Shown here piece after piece: positions 47,385 to 56,455 of a stretch of DNA of 64,000 nt (positions within the stretch are counted from its first letter, which is position 1; every line of letters starts with the position of its first letter). The DNA comes from Undibacterium_A arcticum (lineage in GTDB: Bacteria > Pseudomonadota > Gammaproteobacteria > Burkholderiales > Burkholderiaceae_D). The notes below the pieces were generated by a model. It was not told where the DNA came from. It made no database searches and saw only the letters and a program-made list of their open reading frames with translations. The stretch is from NCBI RefSeq assembly GCF_042660705.1, contig NZ_JBHSUQ010000001.1; one strand, given 5' to 3'. A program made the position numbers and the translations under genes.

Positions 47385-48872
47385 TTAACCGAGCTTGATC
47401 CAGGTGGTCTTCAATTCAGTGTATTTGTCGAACGCGTGCAAAGACTTGTCGCGCCCGTTACCGGATTGCTTGTAGCCACCGAATGGCACCGTCATGTCAT
47501 CTTCGTCGTACTGGTTGACGTGCACCGTGCCGACCCGCAAGGTGCGTGCCGCATGATGCGCCTTGCTGATATTGGAAGTCCAGACGCCGGCTTGCAAACC
47601 GAAGGGGGTGGCATTCGCTTCGCGGATCGCGTCGTTCAAATCGGTGAAGCCGAGCACCGACAAGACCGGCCCGAAAATCTCTTCGCGCGCGATCTTCATC
47701 GTGCTGTTGACGTTATCGAATAGTGTCGGCTCGATGTAATAGCCGCCGCTCTCGGTGCGGACCTGCTGTCCGCCTGCCAGCAGTTGCGCGCCTTCCGCCT
47801 TGCCCGATTCGATAAAGCCCATCACCGAGCTCAGCTGGATATGGTCGACGATGGCGCCCATCACGGTCGCCTCATCCAGTGGGTCGCCCGGCTGGAAATT
47901 CGGTACCAGCGCCAGCGCTTTCGCAATGAATTGATCCTTGATCGATTCCTCCACGAACAAGCGTGACGGCGCGTTGCAGCTCTCGCCCTGATTGAAGTAG
48001 ATCGAACCCACCGCCGCTTGCACGGCAGCATCCAGATCGGGACAATCGGCACAGACGATGTTGGGCGACTTGCCACCGAGCTCGGTCCAGACCCGCTTCA
48101 GATTGGACTGACCTGCATATTGCATGATCTGCTTGCCAATCCGCGTGGAGCCAGTAAAACCGATGCAATCGACGTCCATGTGCAAGGCCAGTGCGCTACC
48201 GGCCTCATGGCCATAACCCGGCACCACATTGAACACGCCAGGCGGAATACCGGCTTCCAGTGCGATTTCGGCCAGGCGCAACGCGGACAACGGCGACTTT
48301 TCCGACGGCTTCAGCACCACGCTGTTGCCGACCGCGAGTGCCGGCGCGATTTTCCAGGATGCCATCAGCATCGGGTAATTCCACGGCACGATGGCGGCCA
48401 CCACACCGACCGGTTCACGGGTGATCAGCGCCAGGGAGGTATCCGGTGTCGGGGCAATCTCGTCATAAATCTTGTCGACCGCTTCGCCGTACCAGCGGAT
48501 GCAATTGGCCGCCGCCGGCACATCCACGCTGCGGCTGTATTTGATCGGCTTGCCCATGTCGAGTGTTTCCAGCAAGGCCAGCTCATCGCGGTGTTGCAGC
48601 ACCAAATCGGCGAACTTGATCATGATGCGTTTGCGCACCGCCGGCGCCAACCCGGCCCAGCGCCGGTCTTCGAAGGCAGCTCGTGCGGCAAGCACCGCCG
48701 CGTCGATATCGACCGCATCACAGCGTGCGACATCCGCCAGCTTGCGGCCATCGACCGGAGAAATACAGTCGAACGTTGCGCCGGACAGCGCCGCCACACG
48801 ATGACCGTCGATGAAGGCGCGTCCATCAAACTTCAATTCCGCAGCGCGGCCATGCCAAAGTGTGTTCGTCAT
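47385..48872 (-). CDS. puuC: Aldehyde dehydrogenase PuuC-type, module copy 2
   Basis: Intact, about 495 residues, with the same start context as copy 1 (AAGGATATTCAA before the ATG at 48872). Motifs are VPWNYPMLMASWKIAPALAVG, GFTGSTRIGKQ, ELGGKSPN (catalytic Glu) and NQGESCNAPSRLF (catalytic Cys). Differences from copy 1 cluster in surface positions (for example LVLQHRDELALL against LMVKYGDELALL). Oxidises the aldehyde from SpuC, or the gamma-glutamyl aldehyde from PuuB. Last gene of the copy 2 operon. No ald follows. Confidence 0.93.
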   Translation of the reverse strand: MTNTLWHGRAAELKFDGRAFIDGHRVAALSGATFDCISPVDGRKLADVARCDAVDIDAAVLAARAAFEDRRWAGLAPAVRKRIMIKFADLVLQHRDELALLETLDMGKPIKYSRSVDVPAAANCIRWYGEAVDKIYDEIAPTPDTSLALITREPVGVVAAIVPWNYPMLMASWKIAPALAVGNSVVLKPSEKSPLSALRLAEIALEAGIPPGVFNVVPGYGHEAGSALALHMDVDCIGFTGSTRIGKQIMQYAGQSNLKRVWTELGGKSPNIVCADCPDLDAAVQAAVGSIYFNQGESCNAPSRLFVEESIKDQFIAKALALVPNFQPGDPLDEATVMGAIVDHIQLSSVMGFIESGKAEGAQLLAGGQQVRTESGGYYIEPTLFDNVNSTMKIAREEIFGPVLSVLGFTDLNDAIREANATPFGLQAGVWTSNISKAHHAARTLRVGTVHVNQYDEDDMTVPFGGYKQSGNGRDKSLHAFDKYTELKTTWIKLG

Positions 48873-48926
48873 TTGAATATCCTTTTTAATCGGGGCCAAC
48901 CGTTAGCGACTGGCCCATCCAGCGTA

Positions 48927-50373
48927 TTAAAAGCTGACTACGGTAGAAGCGCCGAACAATGTATTGTCTTTTTTGAAGGTGCTGGAGCCGACATCGAAGA
49001 ACGTGTTTTGTGTCGCACGGTCGTGTCGCACTTCAAATTTCAACATGGCGTTTGGCGTCATCGCATAATCGAGCCCCAAGGTCAATGCATAGCGGTTGGC
49101 ACCCTTATTAGGGTCGGCAACCAGGCCTGTCGCATTGTCGATGCCCGGGCCAAAGCCGTTACGATAATCACCGCAATTGGAGGCCATTGGCGTCGCACCG
49201 GTCGGGTCCGTCGCCAGGTCAGCGGTCTGGCAACCAGCAGGGAACACCAGGTTTGGCGTACCACCGCCATTTGTCATTTTTGATGTAATCGAAACGGGCG
49301 ATCCCTTCCAGACGTGACGTGATTTTGTAGGAGGCCAAGGTCGACAAGCCGATCCATTTGGCGTCACCGCCATTAAAGGCGCTGCCTTTTGCCAGCCCTG
49401 CTTCCAATTGGCCCTGCAAATTCAAGTTGCCACGCGTGAAATAGGCATCCGTCTCCAGATAATTGACGGAAGTCGTGCCAGACGTCTTGCCATGCAAGCC
49501 AGAAAAACCAAAGCCCTGGAACTCGCCTTTGGCGTAATCGACGCGCCAGTGCAGCGCTGGCGCACGGCGGTCGGTGATACGGCCATTATTCAGGTTGCCG
49601 ATGATGGCTTTGGAATCCCATGGGCCAGCAATATGTTCATAGCCAACACCGGTCATGAAGGTCGGTTCGGTGAAATCGAACAGCAAATTGTTCGTGATGG
49701 TTTTTTTCGAAGTTGCACCAGCTCCCAGCTCATATTCATAACCTGGCCAGGAGCCGATTTGACCCGCCAGGAATTTATCGTTGAGCGAACCCATCGGTAT
49801 GGAAACGAAGGCCTGGTTGACGATCGAACCACTGTTAAAGCCACCACCATCGCCATAACTCTTGTGCGGCATCAATTCGAGCAACCACTTGGTGCCGCCT
49901 TCCATTTCCTTCTCAAACCTGATCAAGGCCGAACCGAAGTACGCGTTGTCATACGCATACCCAGCATTCGTGCCGCCAGCACCGGTATTCGCATCATTGA
50001 AGTTCTTCATGAAAATGAAGCTGCTGGTGTGCTGACGCTGGTTATAAATATAGGTCGGATCCATGAAGCCAGAGATTTTCAAGCCCTTGAAGCCGCTGGC
50101 CTCGATCTGGTCTTCCAAGCCTTCGGATTTGACCTTGACGCGATTGAACTCGGCCCGGGTATCGTCATCGAATCCGCCAGCAGCTGGTGTTGCACTGGCG
50201 GTAGTGGCCGCCTTATCGGCCTTGGCGTTGGCCTGATCCACCAGTCCTTCGAGTTGCTGGACCTTGGCTTTCAGCGCATCGAGTTCCGCTTTGATTGCCT
50301 GCATGCTTTGGGCGGACGCCGCAATCGGGAACGCCAGTGCGATGGCGATGACGGTTTTTTTTAAACTAAACAT
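48927..50373 (-). CDS. DcaP-like outer-membrane porin, module copy 2 (one frame break)
   Basis: Signal peptide LKKTVIAIALAFPIAASAQ, coiled coil IKAELDALKAKVQQLEGLVDQANAKADK, and a barrel opening FKGLKISGFMDPTYIYNQRQ. The C-terminus ends in STVVSF with a terminal Phe. The frame changes near 49270-49280 (CGCCATTTGTCATTTTT on the plus strand), where copy 1 has a longer sequence encoding YIKNDKNGGGTPN. Between puuC and potI as in copy 1. The product is probably a trimeric channel for a cationic or small organic solute; the DcaP comparison is from general layout. Confidence 0.78.
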
Positions 50374-50414
50374 TCTGTCTCCTCTGACTCGTTTAAATGG
50401 TTATGGTGCGGACT

Positions 50415-51257
50415 TCAGTGCAACGTTTCGGCCTGGAATGCAGCGGAAATCTGTTTTTGCCGCAGACGCTCGGCACGGGCGAGATACAGGCTCGATACAA
50501 TCACGCCTATGCTCACCACCAGGATCGTCAATGCAGCGACCACATTGACACGCGGGTCCAGTCCCAATCGCGCCCGTGAAAAAATCACGATCGGCATCGT
50601 TGAATAGCCTGGCCCGGTCAAGAACTCGGACAGCACGACATCGTCCAGCGACAAGGTGAAAGTCAGTAGCCAAGCCGATGCCAGCGCTTGCGTGATGTTC
50701 GGCAAAGTCACCAGAAAGAACACTTGATGCGGCTTGCAGCCCAAGTCCATCGCCGCTTCTTCCAGTGACTTGCTCATCTCTTGCAAGCGCGATTGCACCA
50801 CCACGGTGGCATACGCCATGCCGAGCAGCGTGTGACCGAGCCAGATCGTCATCATGCCGCGGTCCGGAAAGCCGAACAGCTTCTCAACCGATACCAGCAT
50901 CAGCAACAGCGAGAGCCCGATAATGACTTCCGGCATCACCAGCGGTGCATTGACCATGCCACTAAACAGCGTGCGCCCAGCGAAGTTGCGATAGCGATCC
51001 AGCACGTAGGCGGCGAAGGTTCCCAATAGAACCGAGCCACAGGCGGCCATCACGGCGATCTTCAGCGACAGCACGAATCCGCTGATGATTTCCTTGTCCT
51101 GCAACAATTCGCTATACCAGTGGGTCGAAAATCCGCTCCAGATCATGTCCTGACGCGAGCTGTTGAACGAAAACACGATCAACACCACGATCGGGATATA
51201 CAGGAACAGGTATCCCAACGATAACCAGCTGCGCCCAAACCAACGATAGCCGTTCAT
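50415..51257 (-). CDS. potI: Polyamine ABC transporter permease PotI-type, module copy 2
   Basis: Intact, 280 residues. First membrane helix LSLGYLFLYIPIVVLIVFSF, then DMIWSGFSTHWYSELLQDKEI. The EAA loop KSLEEAAMDLGCKPHQVFFLVTLP and the motif LTFTLSLDDVVLSEFLTGPG are unchanged from copy 1. The start overlaps the potH stop by 4 bases. It shows what the broken copy 1 gene should encode. Confidence 0.94.
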   Translation of the reverse strand: MNGYRWFGRSWLSLGYLFLYIPIVVLIVFSFNSSRQDMIWSGFSTHWYSELLQDKEIISGFVLSLKIAVMAACGSVLLGTFAAYVLDRYRNFAGRTLFSGMVNAPLVMPEVIIGLSLLLMLVSVEKLFGFPDRGMMTIWLGHTLLGMAYATVVVQSRLQEMSKSLEEAAMDLGCKPHQVFFLVTLPNITQALASAWLLTFTLSLDDVVLSEFLTGPGYSTMPIVIFSRARLGLDPRVNVVAALTILVVSIGVIVSSLYLARAERLRQKQISAAFQAETLH

Positions 51258-52243
51258 GCTCTTCCCCCAGCGTGTTGTTGTGCCTGATATTTATTGAAAA
51301 TGCCCATCGGCACCAGAATCAGCAGAATCACCATGACCGTGACCGCAGACGCCATCGGCCAGTCGTTGTTGGTAAAGAATTCATCCCATAGCACGTGACC
51401 GATCATCAGCGTCTCCGGCCCGCCCAATAATTCTGGGATCACGTATTCGCCGACACAGGGAATGAATACCAGCATCGAGCCCGCGATGACGCCAGACTTG
51501 GACAGTGGCACGGTGATGCGCCAGAAGGTCTGCCATGGCGTTGCGCCGAGATCGGCGGCGGCTTCCAAAAAGCGCACATCCATCTTCACCAGGTTCGCAT
51601 ACAGCGGCAAAATCATGAATGGCAAGTAAGCGTAGACCATGCCGATGATCAGCGAAAACGACGTGTTCATCATGTGCAGCGGTGCATCGATCAGCCCCAC
51701 CGAGATCAGGAAGTGATTTAACAGGCCGTTGTTCGCCAGAATCCCTTTCCATGCATAGATGCGCAGCAGGAACGAGGTCCAGAACGGCAGCATCACCAGC
51801 ATCATCAGTGTCGGCCGGATCGTCGCTTTCGCACGCGCCATGAAATACGCAAATGGATAGCCGATCGTCAGACAAAATATCGTCGTAATCGCCGCATACT
51901 TCAGTGAACTGAGGTAGGTCAGCGAATACAGGTCGTCCTGAATAATGAAAAGGTAGTTGGTGATTTTTATCTTTAGCGTGACGAAGCCATCGACATAGGA
52001 CACCAGCGTTCCGAACGGGTTGGCGGTTTCCATCTCCGCCATGCTGATTTTCAGCACGATCAGGAACGGCACCAGAAAGCAGATCAGCAGCCACACGTAG
52101 GGCACACCGATGACGAAACGCCGTCCGGTTAACCAGCGCAACGGCGAGTAGCGGCTCACGCCCCAGCTCACGCCAGTCTCCGGGAGCGTGACGAAGCCTT
52201 TCGCCGCATGCTGTAGCGCATGTCGGGTAAGAAATTTTTTCAT
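51254..52243 (-). CDS. potH: Polyamine ABC transporter permease PotH-type, module copy 2
   Basis: Intact, 329 residues. N-terminus KKFLTRHALQHAAKGFVTLPE, first helix RFVIGVPYVWLLICFLVPFLIVL, EAA loop DVRFLEAAADLGATPWQTFWRITVPLSKSG. The C-terminal half is almost the same as copy 1, while the first 110 residues differ at many positions. It starts 10 bases after the potG stop. Confidence 0.94.
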   Translation of the reverse strand: MKKFLTRHALQHAAKGFVTLPETGVSWGVSRYSPLRWLTGRRFVIGVPYVWLLICFLVPFLIVLKISMAEMETANPFGTLVSYVDGFVTLKIKITNYLFIIQDDLYSLTYLSSLKYAAITTIFCLTIGYPFAYFMARAKATIRPTLMMLVMLPFWTSFLLRIYAWKGILANNGLLNHFLISVGLIDAPLHMMNTSFSLIIGMVYAYLPFMILPLYANLVKMDVRFLEAAADLGATPWQTFWRITVPLSKSGVIAGSMLVFIPCVGEYVIPELLGGPETLMIGHVLWDEFFTNNDWPMASAVTVMVILLILVPMGIFNKYQAQQHAGGRA

Positions 52244-52253
52244 GTTCGCATCC

Positions 52254-53423
52254 TTATTGGGTCAAGACCACCATCGCGTCGTCATTCCAGCTGGCATACA
52301 CTTTATCGCCCCACTTCGGCCGATGCGTCGCATTGCGCACGGTATTGGCGGCGGTCGCCTTCAGGATCATGCCGCTCGCCAATCTCAGGTGATAGACGGT
52401 GTAGCTGCCCAGATAGGCCAATTCAACCACTTCGCCTTGCACACAATTGGTCGCGGACGACTCAAACCCGGATGGAACGTCGAAGCTGACCGAGATTTTT
52501 TCTGGCCGTATGCCGACTGAAACCGACATGCCGATGGTCCCTGTGATGCCATGCCCAACGTAGTGTTTGCATTCCGGCGAGGCGATGACGACATGGTCGG
52601 GCTCATCCTCGATCACTTTGCCGGAGAACAGGTTCACGCTACCGATGAAGTCGGCCACGAAGCGGCAGTTCGGTGTTTCGTAAATGTCGCTCGGCTTGCC
52701 GATCTGTAGAATGCGGCCTTCGCTCATCACCGCGATACGCGAGGCCATGCTCATCGCCTCTTCCTGATCATGCGTCACCATCACGCAGGTCACGCCGACC
52801 TGTTCGATGATGTTGACCAGTTCCAGTTGCGTGCGCTCGCGCAGTTTTTTATCGAGCGCACCGAGCGGCTCATCCAACAGCAATAGCTGCGGACGCTTGG
52901 ACAGGCTGCGCGCCAGCGCGACCCGTTGTTGCTGGCCGCCGGACAATTGGTGCGGCTTGCGCTTGCCGTAAGCCTTGAGTTGCACCAGGTCCAGCATCTT
53001 GTCGACGCGGGCGGCGATTTCATCCTTCGGCATACCGTCACGACGCAAGCCGAATGCGACGTTGTCCCAGACCGACAAGTGCGGGAACAAGGCGTAGGAC
53101 TGGAACATCATGTTGATGGAGCGCTGATAAGGCGGTATGCCGACGATGTCCTGCCCGGCCAGCGAAATCTGGCCGGAAGTCGGTGATTCAAACCCGGCCA
53201 GCATCCGCAGCAGCGTTGATTTGCCGCAGCCGGAACTGCCCAGCAAGGCGAAAATTTCACCTTTGTTGATGGTGACAGAAACATCATCCACTGCCCGCAC
53301 CCCGTCGAATTCCTTGACGAGGTTACGGATGTGCAGGAACGGCTGTCCCGCACTGGCGGCGTTGGCGGTGGCTGGTGCGATGGCGACAGAAGATAGTGAT
53401 ACTGTAGGAGGAGCGGACGTCAT
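52254..53423 (-). CDS. potG: Polyamine ABC transporter ATP-binding protein PotG-type, module copy 2
   Basis: Intact, about 389 residues from ATG 53423 (TSAPPTVSLSSVAIAP), which corresponds to the copy 1 start; an in-frame ATG at 53492 would run back into the hairpin. A 35-residue flexible N-terminus precedes FLHIRNLVKEFDGVRAVDDVSV. Walker A LLGSSGCGKST, signature LSGGQQQRVALARSL, Walker B LLLLDEPLGALD, H loop VMVTHDQEEAM, then the TOBE domain. Energises PotH and PotI of this copy and perhaps of the other. Confidence 0.94.
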   Translation of the reverse strand: MTSAPPTVSLSSVAIAPATANAASAGQPFLHIRNLVKEFDGVRAVDDVSVTINKGEIFALLGSSGCGKSTLLRMLAGFESPTSGQISLAGQDIVGIPPYQRSINMMFQSYALFPHLSVWDNVAFGLRRDGMPKDEIAARVDKMLDLVQLKAYGKRKPHQLSGGQQQRVALARSLSKRPQLLLLDEPLGALDKKLRERTQLELVNIIEQVGVTCVMVTHDQEEAMSMASRIAVMSEGRILQIGKPSDIYETPNCRFVADFIGSVNLFSGKVIEDEPDHVVIASPECKHYVGHGITGTIGMSVSVGIRPEKISVSFDVPSGFESSATNCVQGEVVELAYLGSYTVYHLRLASGMILKATAANTVRNATHRPKWGDKVYASWNDDAMVVLTQ

Positions 53424-53489
53424 GACAGGCTCGATACAAAAAAATAAAGGTGTCTGCAGCAAGAGTTTCAGGTCTTGCCAAAAGCGAAA

Positions 53490-53518
53490 CACGTCATCCG
53501 GCGTATCCGGATGACGTG
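53490..53518. terminator. Intercistronic hairpin between potF and potG, copy 2
   Basis: CACGTCATCCGG and CCGGATGACGTG form a perfect 12-bp stem with a 5-base loop, 9 bases beyond the potF stop. Position matches the hairpin of copy 1, though most of the stem sequence differs. Confidence 0.7.
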
Positions 53519-53526
53519 CTCAGGGA

Positions 53527-54679
53527 TCAGAGTCCGGTCTTGAACTGGGTGTAAAGCCGCGTCATTTGACGTCGGATATCGTTGTTCACGGATTCCGGTG
53601 CAATCATCTTCGTTTTGTCGGCATCGGACAGGAAGACTGACTTGTTCTCGGAGATCTCTTTTTTGACGAATTTGATGCTGGCGGTATTCGGATTGGCATA
53701 GAACACCTTGTTCGTCAGACCTGCATGGACTTCGGGACGCAAGATGTAATTCATGAACAGCAGCGCGTTATTAGGGTGTTGCGCATCGCTTGGAATCGCC
53801 ATCGTATCGAAGAATAGCGTTGCACCATTCTTCGGCACCAGCACCTCGATCTTGTTGCCGTTCTTGGCATCGATCGCGCGTTGACGGGCGATGTTCATAT
53901 CGCCGGACCAGCCGAGCGCTACGCAAATCGACCCGTTCGCCATGTCATTGATATAACCCGAGGAGCTGAACAGCGTGACGTAGGGCCGAATTTTCTGCAA
54001 CATGCGGCCCGCATCCTGGTAATCGCCACTGTTTTTTGAATAAGGATTTTTTCCCAGGTAGCGCAGGGCTGGCGGTACGATTTCCGAAGGGGCATCGAGG
54101 AAAGACACGCCACAGGATTTCACTTTCGCCATGTATTTCGGGTCGAACACCAGATCAAACACATTCTCCGGCATCGGCAGGTCACCGAGCGCGGCTTTCA
54201 CTTTATCGACATTGATGCCGACCGTGGTGTAGCCCCAGAGCCAGTCGACCAGATGATCGTTGTTGGGATCGAGCTTGGCGAGTTGCGCCTGGATAGTAGG
54301 ATCAAGATTGACGAGGTTAGGAATCTTGCTCTTGTCTAGTTTTCTCAGCAGGCCGGCGTCGATTTGCAGGCGTGCCCAGTGTGCGGAAGGGACCACGATA
54401 TCGTAACCGGTCCTGCCGGCGACCAGCTTCGCATGCAGGATTTCATTGCTGTCGAAGTTGTCGTAGCGGACCTTGATGCCGGTCTCTTTCGAAATTCTTG
54501 ATTGTATCGTCGGCGATATAGTCCGACCAGTTGTAGATATTGAGGATTTTCTCTTCGGATTGGGCGATGGCCGGGACCGCAACAAGGGCTGCTACCCCCA
54601 ATGCCGCGGCACCAATCAGGCCTCTCAAGTTCCATTCCATCTGTGCCTTCAACTTCAGCTTCTTAGTCATTGTCTTCAT
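53527..54679 (-). CDS. potF: Putrescine-binding periplasmic protein PotF-type, module copy 2 (one frame break)
   Basis: Start ATG 54679 after GAGGAG. Signal peptide GLIGAAALGVAALVAVPAIAQSEE, then ILNIYNWSDYIADDTIKNFE. A frame change near 54486-54492 follows: an A run short by two, where copy 1 reads NFEKETGIKVRYDN. It continues RYDNFDSNEILHAKL, YDIVVPSAHWARLQ, HLVDWLWGYTTVGIN, VSFLDAPSEIVPPALRYLG, VALGWSGDMNIARQ and FFDTMAIPSDAQHPNNALLF. The relic at 15.75 kb resembles this copy more than copy 1. About 200 bases without a gene separate it from spuC2. Confidence 0.92.
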
Positions 54680-54882
54680 GTTTGTCTCCTCTTGAATCAG
54701 AATGAAAGTACTTCTAGTTACACTGCTCTGGCTGCTTATCCGTTAGAGTCGCCCGGCTTGAACGCCGGAACCACTTTCACAGATGACCTATCAAGATTGA
54801 ATGCGCCATTAATTTTTATACCAGCCCAAGCAAGAGTTCGGCAGTTCACTTTTTAAGTGCTCTCAATTTCCTTGATTGGCTC

Positions 54883-56334
54883 CTATATCAAACCCCGCTT
54901 CGTCAAATCTGCCAAAGTCGCGTCGAGGCACACGCGAATCAAGGTCACTAGTTCGTCAATTTCGGCATGCGTCATGACCAGCGGGGGCGCGATAATCATG
55001 CGGTTGCCTACTGCGCGCATGATCATGCCACCGTTAAACATATGGTCGCGGCAGATCATACCGACATCCAGTGTCGAATCAAATGGCACGCAATCATGGA
55101 TATTGGCCGCTTTTTTCTGCACCAAAACAAGACCGGCGACAAAACCACAGGTTTCCGCGGCACCGACCAGGGGGTGATCTGCCAGCGCTTCAAATTTCTG
55201 CTTCAGGTACGGGCCAGTGTCTTCGCGAACCTGGTCGACCAGCTTTTCTTCCTGGATGATGCGGATGTTTTCCAAGGCAGCGGCACAGGCAACCGGATGA
55301 CCGGAATAGGTGAAGCCGTGGTTGAAGTCACCACCCTTTTCGATCAGCACATCCGCCACCCGGTCACCGACCAACACGCCACCCAGGGGCACATAACCGG
55401 AGCTCACACCCTTGGCGAACGTCATCAGGTCAGGCTTGATGCCAAAATATTCGGAGCCGAACCAATGACCGAGGCGACCAAAACCACAAATCACTTCGTC
55501 CGCGACCAGCAAAATACCGTATTTGTCGCAGATGCGCTGAATCTCAGGCCAGTAAGTGGAAGGCGGGATGATGACGCCCCCCGCACCTTGCACTGGCTCG
55601 CCGATGAAAGCGGCAACCTTGTCGGCACCGACTTCCAGGATTTTCTGCTCCAGCCAGGAAGCGGCTTCAAGACCGAATTCTTCGGGCGTCTTGCCCTTGC
55701 CACCTTCCAGGTAATACGGCTGGCCAATATGGACGATGCCCGGAATCGGCAAACCACCCTGCTCGTGCATGCCGGACATGCCGCCCAGTGACGCGCCCGC
55801 CATCGTGCTGCCGTGGTAGGCATTGTGGCGACTGATGATGACGTGGCGACCCTGGTAACCTTGCAAGTCCCAGTAGCGACGCACCATGCGAACGATCGTG
55901 TCATTGCCCTCGGAGCCGGAACCGGTAAAAAAGACATGATTGAATTGCGGTGGCGAAATCTCGACCAGCTTGGCGGCCAGTTGCACCGCCGGCACGTTGG
56001 TAGTCTGGAAAAAGCTATTGTAGAAAGGCAATTGCTGCATCTGTGCATAGACCGCGTCGGAAATGCTCTTGCGGCCGTAGCCGACATTCATGCACCACAG
56101 GCCGGACATGCCGTCGAGCAGACGTTTCCCTTCCGAATCCCAGATGTAGATGCCTTCGCCTTTGACGATGACGCGTGAACCGTGGCTGGCCAAGGCCTTG
56201 GAATCAGTGAACGGGTGCAGATAATGGGCCGCGTCCAAGTCCTGGATCGCACGGGTATTGACTGGGGCTTGCGCCACGGACTGACGCGCAGTCGGTGCCA
56301 CGATAGCCATTGGGGCTAGTGTATTTGGATGCAT
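54883..56334 (-). CDS. spuC: Putrescine--pyruvate aminotransferase (SpuC type), module copy 2
   Basis: Intact, about 483 residues from ATG 56334, with GAAGG 6 bases before it. PLP-binding blocks are FFTGSGSEGNDTIVRMVRRYW, YHGSTMAGASLGG, LLVADEVICGFGRLG and the Lys in LMTFAKGVSSGYVPLGG. A 20-residue N-terminal extension (PNTLAPMAIVAPTARQSVAQ) is absent from copy 1. It uses pyruvate as amino acceptor in the known family members, making alanine. It follows puuA with a 120-base gap containing two hairpins. Confidence 0.94.
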   Translation of the reverse strand: MHPNTLAPMAIVAPTARQSVAQAPVNTRAIQDLDAAHYLHPFTDSKALASHGSRVIVKGEGIYIWDSEGKRLLDGMSGLWCMNVGYGRKSISDAVYAQMQQLPFYNSFFQTTNVPAVQLAAKLVEISPPQFNHVFFTGSGSEGNDTIVRMVRRYWDLQGYQGRHVIISRHNAYHGSTMAGASLGGMSGMHEQGGLPIPGIVHIGQPYYLEGGKGKTPEEFGLEAASWLEQKILEVGADKVAAFIGEPVQGAGGVIIPPSTYWPEIQRICDKYGILLVADEVICGFGRLGHWFGSEYFGIKPDLMTFAKGVSSGYVPLGGVLVGDRVADVLIEKGGDFNHGFTYSGHPVACAAALENIRIIQEEKLVDQVREDTGPYLKQKFEALADHPLVGAAETCGFVAGLVLVQKKAANIHDCVPFDSTLDVGMICRDHMFNGGMIMRAVGNRMIIAPPLVMTHAEIDELVTLIRVCLDATLADLTKRGLI

Positions 56335-56387
56335 GATCAACCTTCAGTTCTAGTTGCTAATATATAAAAGCGTGAAACAAGAAGAGC

Positions 56388-56427
56388 GACGCACGGTGCG
56401 TCTCACTGTGCGTTCATCACGCACAGT
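56388..56427. terminator. Two adjacent hairpins between puuA and spuC copy 2
   Basis: GACGCAC-G-GTGCGTC (56388-56402) and ACTGTGCGT-N5-ACGCACAGT (56405-56427). Either could attenuate read-through from puuA or stabilise its 3' end. Both share the GTGCGT word. Confidence 0.6.
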
Positions 56428-56455
56428 AGCGCCGCGCCTCTCTTGTTAATGATTA

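Noticed and set aside
48018..49283. 421-codon plus-strand frame opposite puuC2 and the porin
   Set aside because: His/Arg/Gln-rich antisense composition, with an analogous shorter frame opposite copy 1; the minus strand encodes conserved proteins.
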